A stretch of 33,871 bases of DNA. Source: Rhodospirillaceae bacterium (GTDB lineage: Bacteria > Pseudomonadota > Alphaproteobacteria > GCA-2731375). The stretch lies in assembly GCA_018660265.1 (NCBI GenBank), contig JABJKS010000080.1, positions 1 to 33,871 on the forward strand, given 5' to 3'. The position numbers were made by a program, and so were the translations under genes. The notes under the pieces were generated by a model that was given only the letters and a program-made list of their open reading frames with translations, was not told where the DNA came from and did not search any database. Below, in pieces: positions 7,275 through 16,936 of this stretch; the first letter of the stretch is position 1, and each line of letters begins with the position of its first letter.

Positions 7275-9035
7275 GTGAACAGTTTAGTAGATGCAATAAG
7301 GACGCTGGGGCCTGCCCGCCTATTGGCGACAGGTTTGGTCCTGGCGACGACCATCGCGTTTTTCGTGGTGATAACCACACGACTGACCTCGCCTGATATG
7401 GTTTTACTCTATGGCGATTTGGCCCAGACCGATGCCGGCCAGATATCCAGCAAATTGGAAGCCATGGGGGTGCCGTATGAGTTAAAGGCCAATGGTACGA
7501 TCATTCATGTTCCTTCCAGCCAGGTCCTGCGCTTGCGGATGGAAATGGCGACCCATGGCCTGCCGACGGGTGGTTCGGTCGGTTATGAATTGTTTGACCG
7601 CACCGATTCCCTTGGCACCACTGCCTTCGTCCAGAACGTCAATCATTTACGTGCCATGGAGGGAGAGCTTGCCCGCACCATTGCCACAATTGAGAAAATC
7701 GCCGCCGCACGCGTACATCTTGTCTTGCCCCAAAGGGAATTGTTTAGCCGTGAGAGACGCAAGGCCTCGGCTTCGATCATTTTGAAGGTGCGCGGCAACC
7801 GCTCCCTTGATAACAATCAGGTTGCAGCCATCCAGGCACTGGTCTCCGCGGCTGTCCCCGGCTTGAAGCCCGAAATGGTCTCCATCGTCGATGATCGGGG
7901 CACTCTACTGTCACGGCAAAACGATGGCAACAACCCGTCGGGCGCAGGTACTTTAGGCAAACTTCGCCTGACCTATGAAAGACGCGTCAAGGAAGCCTTG
8001 GAAGCCATGATCGAACGCTCAACCGGGATCGGTAGCGTTCGTGTGGAAGTTTCCGCGGAAATGAACTTTGACCGGATCACCACAAATTCAGAGCTGTATG
8101 ACCCCGATGGCCAGGTGGCCCGCTCCACCCAATCCGTTGAACAATCAGATCAATCTTCTGATGCTGCCACCACTGGCTCGGTCTCGGTTTCCACAAATCT
8201 TCCAGATGGAGAAGCTGCAGGCGGCGGCGGTGTCGGGGGAACAACGCAAAACAAATCCGGCCGGGTCGAAGAAACAATTAATTACGAAATCTCGAAAACC
8301 ATCCGCACACAGATCCACGAATCCGGGACTGTCAAACGGATTTCCCTGGCGGTTCTCGTTGACGGCACATACGCAATGGAAGGCGAGGGCGATGCAGCTA
8401 CAAAAACATACAAGGCGCGGACCCCGGACGAGTTGAAACAAATCGAAGAATTGGTCAAAACATCGGTCGGCTTTGATGAAGGACGAGGTGATGAAGTCAA
8501 AGTCGTCAACATGCGGTTTACCCGCCTTGAGGATGACCCGGACTTCGTAACCGAAGACGGCTTGGCCCTCACCAAGACGGATATTTTCCGCATGGCGGAA
8601 ATCGGATCACTGGCAGTTGTCGGTATCCTGGTCATCTTCCTGGTCCTGCGCCCCCTCATCAGCCGGGTGTTGACACCAAGACCGATAATTGGCGCAGACG
8701 GTTTGCCGGTGCAGCTGGATGACAACGGCAGACCGGTCGTTGACGAGGAAACCAAGGTCGCCAACCAACTACCTGCGGCATTGACCTCCCAGCTAAGCAA
8801 TCCTGATGTCATTAAGGCGGTCGAATCCGGCAACCTTGGCGATGCGGAAGCCCAACAATTGATACAGGCGGCGGTCGCCCGACTACAGGGTGGCTCCGCC
8901 ACCGACCAGATTGATATGGCGGAAATCGAAGGCCGCGTAACCGACAATTCGACACGAAAACTGATTGAGATGGTGGAAAACCATCCCGATGAAGCGGTCG
9001 CGATCATGCGCAACTGGATGTACCAGGAAGTCTAA
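7275..9035 (+). CDS. fliF: Flagellar MS-ring protein FliF
   Basis: FliF forms the MS ring in the inner membrane, the base on which the C ring and export gate assemble. The 586-residue protein has a membrane segment near residues 16-37, the YscJ/FliF ring-building domain ([20 protein letters not shown] and [16 protein letters not shown]-type segments), a flexible Ser/Thr/Gly-rich stretch near 290-325, a second membrane segment near 443-462 ([18 protein letters not shown]) and a cytoplasmic C-terminus ending in [17 protein letters not shown], the part that binds FliG. The start is GTG with GTGGGGA just upstream. It is the first gene of a tightly spaced operon running to 18188. Confidence 0.97.
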   Translation: MNSLVDAIRTLGPARLLATGLVLATTIAFFVVITTRLTSPDMVLLYGDLAQTDAGQISSKLEAMGVPYELKANGTIIHVPSSQVLRLRMEMATHGLPTGGSVGYELFDRTDSLGTTAFVQNVNHLRAMEGELARTIATIEKIAAARVHLVLPQRELFSRERRKASASIILKVRGNRSLDNNQVAAIQALVSAAVPGLKPEMVSIVDDRGTLLSRQNDGNNPSGAGTLGKLRLTYERRVKEALEAMIERSTGIGSVRVEVSAEMNFDRITTNSELYDPDGQVARSTQSVEQSDQSSDAATTGSVSVSTNLPDGEAAGGGGVGGTTQNKSGRVEETINYEISKTIRTQIHESGTVKRISLAVLVDGTYAMEGEGDAATKTYKARTPDELKQIEELVKTSVGFDEGRGDEVKVVNMRFTRLEDDPDFVTEDGLALTKTDIFRMAEIGSLAVVGILVIFLVLRPLISRVLTPRPIIGADGLPVQLDDNGRPVVDEETKVANQLPAALTSQLSNPDVIKAVESGNLGDAEAQQLIQAAVARLQGGSATDQIDMAEIEGRVTDNSTRKLIEMVENHPDEAVAIMRNWMYQEV

Positions 9036-9046
9036 GGATAGCCATC

Positions 9047-10069
9047 ATGGCAGGCGAATTAAAATCACGCATGGAAGAATTAACCGGCCCGGAAAAGGCC
9101 GCGGTGATCATGCTGGCGCTGGGGAATGACCATGGTGCCCCCCTATGGCCCCTGATGGACGACGAAGAAATTCGCGATATCTCCATGGCCATGGCAAACC
9201 TGGGCAAGATCGACCCCGAGGTCATTGAATTGTTGGTGGTCGATTTCGCAACACAGATGAGCACGACGGGCACCATCGTCGGCTCCATGGACAGCACGGA
9301 ACGGCTGTTGCGGGACATTCTTCCCAATGACCGGGTCGATACGATTTTGGAAGAAATTCGGGGCCCCGCCGGTCGCACCATGTGGGACAAACTGTCCAAT
9401 GTGAACGAGATGGTGTTGGCCAACTATCTACGCAACGAATATCCGCAAACCGTTGCCGTCGTTCTGTCGAAGATCAGATCCGAACATGCCGCCCGCGTCC
9501 TGTCGTCCCTGCCTGAGGATTTTGCCCTGGAAGTGGTCATGCGTATGTTGCGCATGGAATCTGTGCAGAAAGATATTCTCGACAAGGTCGAGCGTACCCT
9601 GCGGGTCGAATTCATGAATAACCTGGCCCGCACCAACCGCCGCGACAGCCATGAATTGATGGCCGATATCTTCAATAACCTGGACCGCAACGCCGAAGGC
9701 CGTTTCATGGCCTCTTTGGAAGAGCGTAACCGAGATGCCGCCGAAAAAATCAAAGCCCTGATGTTCACCTTCGAGGATCTGTTGCGTCTGGATCCGGGCG
9801 GTGTGCAAACACTTATCCGGGGTGTGGAAAACAACCGCCTTGCCCTGGCATTGAAGGGATCATCGGATTCGATCCGAGATTTGTTCTTTTCCAATATGTC
9901 AGAGCGCGCGGCAAAAATCCTCCGGGAAGATATGGATGCGATGGGCCCCGTACGTTTGCGGGATGTGGATGAATCACAATCGGAAATTGTCGCCGCCGCC
10001 AAGGATCTTGCCGATCGTGGCGAAATCATGCTGGCCGACAATAAAGATGATGATGAGTTGATCTACTAA
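9047..10069 (+). CDS. fliG: Flagellar motor switch protein FliG
   Basis: FliG is the rotor protein of the C ring that touches the stator and transmits torque; it binds FliF and FliM. The 340-residue protein begins with the [15 protein letters not shown] segment, has the middle-domain FliM-binding motif as EYPQ (usually EHPQ) within [14 protein letters not shown], and the [11 protein letters not shown] motif before the C-terminal torque domain with charged helix residues ([19 protein letters not shown]). It starts 11 bases after fliF. Length and domain order are normal. Confidence 0.97.
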   Translation: MAGELKSRMEELTGPEKAAVIMLALGNDHGAPLWPLMDDEEIRDISMAMANLGKIDPEVIELLVVDFATQMSTTGTIVGSMDSTERLLRDILPNDRVDTILEEIRGPAGRTMWDKLSNVNEMVLANYLRNEYPQTVAVVLSKIRSEHAARVLSSLPEDFALEVVMRMLRMESVQKDILDKVERTLRVEFMNNLARTNRRDSHELMADIFNNLDRNAEGRFMASLEERNRDAAEKIKALMFTFEDLLRLDPGGVQTLIRGVENNRLALALKGSSDSIRDLFFSNMSERAAKILREDMDAMGPVRLRDVDESQSEIVAAAKDLADRGEIMLADNKDDDELIY

Positions 10070-10093
10070 TGATCGGAAGGGGGTAAAAATTCA

Positions 10094-11002
10094 ATGACTA
10101 AATTCCTTTTCGAAAATAACTTCGATGTGGATCAGGATGGCAACTTGAAGCCTGATGAAACACCCGATGCTATCTATTCAGAGGAAGATCTGGCTGCCGC
10201 CCGGGGCGAGGCGCAGGCCATTGGCTTTGCCGCTGGTAAACAGGAAGCTTTGGGCGGGATTGAAAATCTGGTCGCAAACACGTTGCAAAACATAACTGCG
10301 GCCGTTGGAAATATCGGCGCGCAGTATGAACAAGCTGTTTTGGCGGTAAAAGCGGAATCGGCCCAAATGGCCATGGTTATAGCCGGCAAATTGGCCCCCT
10401 CGTTGCTGGAGCGCCAACCCATGGACGAGATCCAGGGCCTGATCCTGGAATGCCTGGAACTGCTGCCTACCGAGCCGCGCATCGTCGTCCGTGTGAGCGA
10501 GCCTATATTGGAGCAGCTTTCCGAAGAAATTGATCAACTGGCAATACGTGCCGGCTTCCAAGGCAGTGTGGTTTTGCTGGCCGAGGATAACATGACCGGT
10601 GCCGATTGCCGTGTGGAATGGGCCGATGGCGGCGCGGAACGCAATATTGAAGCGTTGTTTCAAAATATCGACAGTGCCGTTGGCCGCTATTGCGCCAACC
10701 TGAACGACCAGATCAAACAAATCGACGAGGCGGAGCAGGCAGCAGCGCAGGCATCGGGATTACACGACATGGACCTCGATAATTCAGGCCCGGAGCATGA
10801 TCAACCTCGTGTGGAGGTTCTGGCCCCGCCAGAAGATGAGAACCCGTTCCCCCTGCCCCCCGGCACAGAAGATTTTGGTGTCGTAGATGACCCACTCCCC
10901 CCCTTGGCCCGCGCCGCGAGCCAGGTTCCACCCTTGCCCAACAACGGCAACGGTACCGACGAAATGCCAGCGCAGGCGCCGACAATAACCGAAGAGCCAT
11001 AG
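10094..11002 (+). CDS. fliH: Flagellar assembly protein FliH-like (export ATPase regulator)
   Basis: FliH holds the export ATPase FliI at the C ring and controls its activity. The 302-residue protein has an acidic N-terminus (KPDETPDAIYSEEDLAAARG), the FliH-typical AxxxG helix region (AQAIGFAAGKQEALGGIENL) and a globular part with LILECLELLPTEPRIVVRV and GADCRVEWADGGAERN. A proline- and acid-rich tail of about 80 residues is longer than in enteric FliH. It starts 24 bases after fliG behind a purine-rich GGAAGGGGG site and is followed by fliN, the usual operon position for FliH. Sequence is divergent, as FliH often is, so context carries much of the call. Confidence 0.85.
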   Translation: MTKFLFENNFDVDQDGNLKPDETPDAIYSEEDLAAARGEAQAIGFAAGKQEALGGIENLVANTLQNITAAVGNIGAQYEQAVLAVKAESAQMAMVIAGKLAPSLLERQPMDEIQGLILECLELLPTEPRIVVRVSEPILEQLSEEIDQLAIRAGFQGSVVLLAEDNMTGADCRVEWADGGAERNIEALFQNIDSAVGRYCANLNDQIKQIDEAEQAAAQASGLHDMDLDNSGPEHDQPRVEVLAPPEDENPFPLPPGTEDFGVVDDPLPPLARAASQVPPLPNNGNGTDEMPAQAPTITEEP

Positions 11003-11011
11003 GAGGCCCTG

Positions 11012-11401
11012 ATGGCTGACGAAGACGAAATGACAATGGAAGAAGCCATGGCGATGGAAGCCGAGGAAAATGGCACGCCGCCTGTGTTAGAGGAAAGTCC
11101 CGATGATGCCGGCCAGGACGATGAGCAATCGGAAGTCGAAGAAGGGGAGAAGACAGCGACCGACCTGGCTGCCGTCTACAATATTCCCGTCAAGGTATCC
11201 GCCGTGCTGGGTCGTTCCAGCATGCAGATCAGCTCACTCCTCAAAATGGGTCGGGGGGCGGTCATTGAACTGGATCGGAAAGTTGGTGAAGCCATTGATA
11301 TCTACGTCAACAACCGCCTCGTCGCGCGTGGCGAGGTCGTGGTGGTCGATGAACGACTGGGCGTTACCATGACGGAAATTATTAAGGGCGATAGGAGCTA
11401 A
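11012..11401 (+). CDS. fliN: Flagellar motor switch protein FliN
   Basis: FliN forms the lower part of the C ring and helps dock the export apparatus. The 129-residue protein has a very acidic N-terminal extension of about 50 residues followed by a single SpoA domain: YNIPVKVSAVLGRSSMQISS, GRGAVIELDRKVGEAIDIYV, NNRLVARGEVVVVDERLGV. Length is typical. It starts 9 bases after fliH with AGGAGG upstream and ends 3 bases before the MotA-like gene. Confidence 0.96.
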   Translation: MADEDEMTMEEAMAMEAEENGTPPVLEESPDDAGQDDEQSEVEEGEKTATDLAAVYNIPVKVSAVLGRSSMQISSLLKMGRGAVIELDRKVGEAIDIYVNNRLVARGEVVVVDERLGVTMTEIIKGDRS

Positions 11402-11404
11402 TCC

Positions 11405-12214
11405 ATGGCCAGGGCAAAAACAGCAAATCGGCCACGGAATGGAGGCGCTTCGCTTACCACCGTTATTGGTCTATTGGCGGGTTTTGCGCTTATAGCGACG
11501 GCGATGTTTTGGGGTGGCTCACCATCTTCGTTTTTTGACGGACCGGCATTGTTGATCGTCTTCGGCGGCACCTTTGCCGTCACCTTGGCTTCGTTTTCAT
11601 TCTCTGATGTCGCCCGCGCGGGTGGTGCCATCGGTCAGGCCATCGTCCATCAAAGCCACGACCCCAGTCATGCCGCCTATCAAGTCGTCGAATTGGCGGA
11701 AAAGGCCCGCAGCGATGGTGTTCTGGGTCTGCAGGACGGCTTGGTCAAATTAAAGTCGGAGCCGTTCCTGATGAAAGCCATTGCTTTGGTCGTGGACGGC
11801 ACACCGGGTGAAGTCGTTGAGGGCATTTTGCGCCGCGAAGTCGCGACAAACGCCAGCCGGCAACAGACTTCGGCGGATGTATTCCGTAAGGCGGCCGAAG
11901 TTTCCCCGGCCATGGGGTTGATCGGTACTTTGGTTGGCCTGGTGCAAATGCTGGGTAATTTGAATGACCCCACGACCATCGGCCCGGCCATGGCCATCGC
12001 CCTTTTGACCACCTTCTACGGCGCTGTCCTTGCCAATATGGTGTTCAACCCGTTGGCGACCAAATTGGAACGTTCCAGCGATGGCGAGGTTCTGGTGCAC
12101 AACGTCTATTTAACCGGCGCGGCCTCCATCGGGCGGCAGGAAAGCCCACGTCGGCTGGAAATGCTGCTCAACGCCATGCTGCCGCCAACCCACCGTATTC
12201 AATACTTTGACTAA
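11405..12214 (+). CDS. motA: MotA/PomA-type flagellar stator channel protein
   Basis: MotA-family proteins form, with MotB, the ion-driven stator that turns the rotor. This 269-residue protein has four predicted membrane segments (near 18-37, 45-62, 167-185 and 195-215), a cytoplasmic loop containing ARSDGVLGLQ like PomA/MotP, and the two family prolines in SPAMGLIGT (Pro168) and FNPLATKL (Pro216), which correspond to Pro173 and Pro222 of E. coli MotA. It is closer in size to PomA than to enteric MotA. No motB follows; flbD comes next, so the MotB partner must be encoded elsewhere. TolQ/ExbB relatives are less likely because of the operon context and the PomA-like loop. Confidence 0.85.
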   Translation: MARAKTANRPRNGGASLTTVIGLLAGFALIATAMFWGGSPSSFFDGPALLIVFGGTFAVTLASFSFSDVARAGGAIGQAIVHQSHDPSHAAYQVVELAEKARSDGVLGLQDGLVKLKSEPFLMKAIALVVDGTPGEVVEGILRREVATNASRQQTSADVFRKAAEVSPAMGLIGTLVGLVQMLGNLNDPTTIGPAMAIALLTTFYGAVLANMVFNPLATKLERSSDGEVLVHNVYLTGAASIGRQESPRRLEMLLNAMLPPTHRIQYFD

Positions 12215-12235
12215 GCAAGACCTGGAGTTCCAACG

Positions 12236-13636
12236 ATGCGTTTATTAATAATCGGCAACCTTGACGGACAAGTTGCAGCTGCGACGCAGATCGCTATACA
12301 GCGCGGCGCCAAGGTTGCTCACGCCGGCTCCATGGAAATCGCGATGGAACATTTGCGCGCCGGTCGCGGGGCCGACATGGCCATGATGGAAGTCGATCTG
12401 GATATTAAGCAGTTTATCCAGAATCTCGATCAGGAACGTATTTCCATTCCCGTTGTCGCCTGCGGCATCGAAACGGATGCCACCACCGCAGCCAATGCCA
12501 TTCGTGCAGGTGCCAAGGAATATGTACCCCTGCCCCCCGATCCCGTCCTGATCGCCGCTGTATTGGAGGCGGTGACGGAAGACAATCAATCCATGATTTT
12601 CCAGGATCCGGCATTTGTCGCCGTCGTGGGATTGGCGGACCAGGTGTCAAAAAGTGAGGCCAGCATACTCATCACCGGCGAGTCCGGTGCCGGCAAGGAA
12701 TTAATGGCCCGCTATGTCCACGACAACAGCCGTCGGGCGCAGAGGCAGTTCATCTCGGTCAATTGCGCCGCCATTCCGGAAAATCTGTTGGAATCGGAAC
12801 TATTCGGCCACGAAAAAGGCTCCTTCACCGGTGCCATCGCACGGCGTATCGGTAAGTTTGAGGAAGCCAGCGGCGGCACCTTGCTGTTGGATGAAATCAG
12901 CGAGATGGACCCGCGCCTGCAAGCAAAGCTGTTACGCGCTATCCAGGAACGGGAAATTGACCGTATCGGCGGCACCAAACCGATTAAGATAGATATCCGC
13001 GTGATCGCCACTTCGAACCGGGATCTGACAGAAGCGGTCAAGGAAGGTTCCTTCCGGGAGGATTTGCTGTTCCGCCTGAATGTGGTCAACCTGCGTGTGC
13101 CATCACTGCGTGAACGGCCCAATGACATCAACTTGCTGGCGACTCATTTCGCCAAAAAATATGCCGAAGCAAACGGCATGCCCGACCGCCCCGTCGCCGA
13201 TGCAACCATCAATCTTTTAGAAGGCATGCATTGGCAGGGCAATGTCAGGGAGTTGGAAAATACCATCCACCGCGCCGTTTTGCTGGCCACGGGCAGCGAG
13301 ATCGCGCCTGAAGCGATTATGTCGCCAGACGGTCAATTGCCGCAATCAATACCCCAGCCGCCTGGCGCTGGCGACATTGGTCAGGGCGATCAAAATGGGC
13401 AAGTCGCCCTGACGGGCCAAAGTGGGGCGTCTGAATCTGCCCTTGTAGGTCGCACCGTGGCCGCTGTGGAACGGGATTTGATCATCGACACCCTTTATCA
13501 TTGTTTGGGCAATCGCACCCATGCGGCCAATATACTTGGCATTTCAATTCGTACCCTACGCAACAAGTTGAAGCTTTATACGGATGACGGCGTGCATGTC
13601 CCGGTACCGGGCGATGCCAGCCGCGCGAATGCTTAA
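12236..13636 (+). CDS. flbD: Sigma-54-dependent flagellar transcription activator FlbD
   Basis: FlbD activates sigma-54 promoters of late flagellar genes in alphaproteobacteria. The 466-residue protein has a receiver-like N-terminal domain (1-115), an AAA+ domain with Walker A GESGAGKE (148-155), the sigma-54-contact loop as GSFTGA (195-200, usually GAFTGA), Walker B LLLDE (216-220), and a C-terminal Fis-type helix-turn-helix (AANILGISIRTLRNKLKLY). The receiver domain is degenerate: the place of the phosphoryl-accepting aspartate reads AMMEVDLDIK, so control is probably by protein partners rather than by phosphorylation. It sits between motA and flhA, its usual place. The sigma-54 promoter before flgK is a likely target. 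Confidence 0.93.
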   Translation: MRLLIIGNLDGQVAAATQIAIQRGAKVAHAGSMEIAMEHLRAGRGADMAMMEVDLDIKQFIQNLDQERISIPVVACGIETDATTAANAIRAGAKEYVPLPPDPVLIAAVLEAVTEDNQSMIFQDPAFVAVVGLADQVSKSEASILITGESGAGKELMARYVHDNSRRAQRQFISVNCAAIPENLLESELFGHEKGSFTGAIARRIGKFEEASGGTLLLDEISEMDPRLQAKLLRAIQEREIDRIGGTKPIKIDIRVIATSNRDLTEAVKEGSFREDLLFRLNVVNLRVPSLRERPNDINLLATHFAKKYAEANGMPDRPVADATINLLEGMHWQGNVRELENTIHRAVLLATGSEIAPEAIMSPDGQLPQSIPQPPGAGDIGQGDQNGQVALTGQSGASESALVGRTVAAVERDLIIDTLYHCLGNRTHAANILGISIRTLRNKLKLYTDDGVHVPVPGDASRANA

Positions 13637-13657
13637 GGCAAAGCAGGTCCGTTTTAG

Positions 13658-15832
13658 ATGAGCGATACACCCACAGACGGTGGCGCCCCGGGGCTGCCCG
13701 CAACAGGCGGAGCCAGCGCGGAGGTAGGACCAGAGGGAGGCACGCCAGGCACTGATTACAGTGCCATGACCATGGGCTTCCTCAACCACATGCGCCAGGG
13801 CGACATTGCCTTGGCCCTGGGCGTATCGACTATTCTTGTCATTCTGATTTTGCCATTGCCCAGTTGGCTGTTGGATGGGGCATTGGCCATTTCCATCACA
13901 TTTTCCGTGATGATCATGATGACCTGTCTGTTTATCGCGCGGCCGCTTGAATTCTCCTCATTTCCGACGGTCTTGCTTATCGCGACAATGCTGCGGCTAT
14001 CCCTCAACCTGGCATCGACCCGGCTGATCCTGTCCGAAGGCCACGAGGGCACGCATGCTGCCGGGCGGGTCATTGAAGCATTCGGCAATTTCGTCATGGG
14101 CGGTAACTTTGTTATCGGCGTCATTGTTTTTTCCATTCTGATCATTGTGAACTTCATCGTCATCACCAAGGGCTCGGGCCGGATCGCCGAAGTGGCCGCC
14201 AGGTTTAGCCTGGATGCCATGCCCGGCAAACAGATGGCCATTGATGCGGATCTGTCTGCCGGTCTGATCAATGAAGATGATGCCCGTCTGCGCCGCCAGA
14301 CGCTGGAGGACGAAAGCACCTTCTTCGGTGCCATGGACGGTGCGGCAAAATTTGTCCGCGGCGATGCGATCGCGGGGCTATTGATCACATTCATCAATGT
14401 CATCGGCGGCATTATCGTCGGTGTGGCGCAGAACGGTCTGAGTTTCGCGCAAGCAACGGAATCTTATACCTTGCTGACGGTTGGCGATGGCCTTGTATCG
14501 CAAATTCCAGCCCTGATCGTCTCTACTGCATCAGGCCTTTTGGTCTCCAAGGCCGGTGTTGTCGGCTCCACCGATAAGGCACTCTTTGGGCAATTGTCCG
14601 GTTACCCAAAGGCGATGGGGCTGGTCAGTTTTCTGCTGCTCTGCCTCTCGCTGCTGCCCGGCTTGCCGATGATACCGTTCCTGCTCCTGTCCATCATCAC
14701 GGGCGTGATCACCTATCGCATGTACCGAAAGAATGTTGACGCCGTGACACAGGCGGCAGACGTCGCCCAGCAGGAAATTGCTGATGCCCCGGAAGTCGAG
14801 GAGCCAATTTCCACGGCACTGCTGATTGATGAGCTGCGTATAGAACTGGGCTATGGCCTGCTGTCCTTGATCAACGATAGTCGCGGTCATCGTTTGACCG
14901 ACCAGATCAAAGCCCTGCGTCGGCAGATCGCAGGCGATATGGGCTTCATCATGCCTTCGGTCCGGATCCTTGATAATATGCAATTGCCGGCCAGCAGTTA
15001 TGCCGTCCGTATCAAGGAGGTCGAGGCGGGGCGCGGGGATCTGCGCCCGGACAAGCTGCTGATCATGGATCCCCAGGGCGGCAGCATTGATATTCAGGGC
15101 GAGGCCACCACCGAGCCGACCTTTGGCCTACCCGCCATGTGGGTTGACGAGTCTTTGCGGGAAGAGGCCAGTTTCCGTGGCTATACCGTGGTCGACCCGC
15201 CCACCGTGGTCACAACCCATTTGACGGAAGTTTTGCGGGATAATATGGCGGATCTACTGTCCTATGCCGCAACCCAGAGATTGCTTGACGATCTACCCCG
15301 CGAACACCACAAGCTGGTGGAAGATGTGGTCCCGGCGCAATTGTCCGTTACGGCTGTGCAGCGGGTTCTACAACGGCTGTTGTCCGAACGTATCTCTATC
15401 CGTGATCTGCCGACAATTCTTGAAGGCATTGCCGAGGCCGTCGGCTTTACCCAGAATGTGGTACAGATCGCCGAACATGTACGTGCCCGCCTGGCCCGCC
15501 AGATCAGCCATGCCTCGACCTCCATGAATGGCTATATCCCGCTGGTGCCCCTGTCACCGGAATGGGAGCAGGAATTTGCCGAGGCCATCGTTGGTCAGGG
15601 CGACGATATGCAGCTGGCCATGGCCCCCACAAAATTGCAGGAATTCATCGGCCGCGTCCGCGAAGTCTTCGACGAGCTGGTACAACAGGGCGAAATTCCA
15701 GTCTTGTTGACCTCACCCGCAGCCCGCCCCTACGTCCGTTCCATAATCGAACGCGTGCGGCCAATGACACCCGTGCTATCCCAGAATGAAATCCATCCAA
15801 GTGCCAAAATTCGCACCTTGGCGCAAATCTAG
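13658..15832 (+). CDS. flhA: Flagellar export gate protein FlhA
   Basis: FlhA is the large inner-membrane gate of the flagellar type III export apparatus; its cytoplasmic ring receives substrates and chaperones. The 724-residue protein has a glycine-rich N-terminus, about eight membrane helices in the first 345 residues, the conserved family (FHIPEP) block SRLTITKGS-like GSGRIAEVAARFSLDAMPGK, followed by DADLSAGLI and GDAIAGLLITFINVIGG, and a cytoplasmic domain that includes TTHLTEVLRDNMADLLSYA and the C-terminal ARPYVRSIIER segment. Length is normal (about 690-720). It starts 21 bases after flbD and ends 15 bases before flhF. Confidence 0.97.
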   Translation: MSDTPTDGGAPGLPATGGASAEVGPEGGTPGTDYSAMTMGFLNHMRQGDIALALGVSTILVILILPLPSWLLDGALAISITFSVMIMMTCLFIARPLEFSSFPTVLLIATMLRLSLNLASTRLILSEGHEGTHAAGRVIEAFGNFVMGGNFVIGVIVFSILIIVNFIVITKGSGRIAEVAARFSLDAMPGKQMAIDADLSAGLINEDDARLRRQTLEDESTFFGAMDGAAKFVRGDAIAGLLITFINVIGGIIVGVAQNGLSFAQATESYTLLTVGDGLVSQIPALIVSTASGLLVSKAGVVGSTDKALFGQLSGYPKAMGLVSFLLLCLSLLPGLPMIPFLLLSIITGVITYRMYRKNVDAVTQAADVAQQEIADAPEVEEPISTALLIDELRIELGYGLLSLINDSRGHRLTDQIKALRRQIAGDMGFIMPSVRILDNMQLPASSYAVRIKEVEAGRGDLRPDKLLIMDPQGGSIDIQGEATTEPTFGLPAMWVDESLREEASFRGYTVVDPPTVVTTHLTEVLRDNMADLLSYAATQRLLDDLPREHHKLVEDVVPAQLSVTAVQRVLQRLLSERISIRDLPTILEGIAEAVGFTQNVVQIAEHVRARLARQISHASTSMNGYIPLVPLSPEWEQEFAEAIVGQGDDMQLAMAPTKLQEFIGRVREVFDELVQQGEIPVLLTSPAARPYVRSIIERVRPMTPVLSQNEIHPSAKIRTLAQI

Positions 15833-15847
15833 GGACGGGTCCGGGAA

Positions 15848-16936
15848 ATGCGCCTAAGAACATTCTCCGCCCCCACCATGGCAGAGGCCATGCGGCAGAT
15901 CCGCGACGCCTTGGGCGACGATGCCATTATCGTCTCCAGTCATGAAAGCGAGCGAGGACGCGGGGTACAAGTCACTGCCGCTGCAGAAGCCGCTCCAATG
16001 GTGCCTTCAACTGTCGACGTAGGCGCAGAGTACGACGACCACGACAATGATAACGACGCCTTTGACGAAAGTGGGTCAGCAACAGAACAGGACCAGAACC
16101 GGACCCTAAATTCGATCCAAAATCGGTCGGGGAATGGAGACGAGGATCAAGCCGGGTACGCCGGCGATCTTTTGGCTTCACTTTTGTATCACGACGTGCC
16201 CGAGACGATGGCGGAACGTTTGGCAGCCATCGGTGGCAAAGTCAAAGCGGACGACCCGGTCGAAGCCCTGGCAATTGGTCTGGACCGCTATTTCGAATTT
16301 TCAACCCTGTCGAAGTTGAACCGACCGGTCATGCTGATCGGGCCCCCTGGTGCCGGCAAGACGGTCACGGTAGCCAAACTGGCCGCAGCGGCAACCCTGC
16401 GCGGGACGGCGACATCCGTAATTACAACGGATTCTGTCCGCGCCGACGCTGTCGCCCAATTGTCGGGATACACGGATATTCTGCAGCTGCCAATGACCGC
16501 CGTCGATACGCCAGAGGGCCTGCACGGCGCCATCATAAGTCAGCCCGATCAATCTATTCTGATCGATACCCCCGGCACCAATCCCTACAACGATGAGGAA
16601 ATGTCGGATTTGAGCCGCTTTATCGACATCGCCGACGTAGACCCCGTTTTGGTATTTCCCGCCGGCATAAATGCCCAGGATGCCAGCGAAATGGCAGCCG
16701 CCTATTCCCGGCTTGGCTGTTCCATCATGATCGCAACCCAGCTGGACGGTGTTCGTCGCCTTGGTGCAATTCTTTCGGCGGCCCAGGGTGGCAACCTGGC
16801 ATTCAGTGTCGTCTCTATCTCAGCCTCAATTGCCCAGGGTCTTACACCCCTGAACCCCATGTCTCTGGCGCGCGTTCTACTACGCGATCCGGAAAATAGT
16901 CGCGAGTATTCTCAACCCGGAGCAAACCACGCATGA
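15848..16936 (+). CDS. flhF: Flagellar placement GTPase FlhF
   Basis: FlhF is an SRP-type GTPase that sets the site of flagellar assembly at the pole. The 362-residue protein has the FlhF N-terminal motif (MRLRTFSAPTMAEAMRQIRD, then ALGDDAIIVSS), an acidic variable linker (about 45-100), and an NG domain with G1 GPPGAGKT (165-172), the G2 region ITTDSVRADAVAQL, G3 DTPG and G4 written TQLD where TKLD is usual. The lysine-to-glutamine change in G4 may lower guanine affinity, though this position varies in alphaproteobacterial FlhF. It overlaps flhG by 4 bases (ATGA), which indicates translational coupling. Confidence 0.94.
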   Translation: MRLRTFSAPTMAEAMRQIRDALGDDAIIVSSHESERGRGVQVTAAAEAAPMVPSTVDVGAEYDDHDNDNDAFDESGSATEQDQNRTLNSIQNRSGNGDEDQAGYAGDLLASLLYHDVPETMAERLAAIGGKVKADDPVEALAIGLDRYFEFSTLSKLNRPVMLIGPPGAGKTVTVAKLAAAATLRGTATSVITTDSVRADAVAQLSGYTDILQLPMTAVDTPEGLHGAIISQPDQSILIDTPGTNPYNDEEMSDLSRFIDIADVDPVLVFPAGINAQDASEMAAAYSRLGCSIMIATQLDGVRRLGAILSAAQGGNLAFSVVSISASIAQGLTPLNPMSLARVLLRDPENSREYSQPGANHA

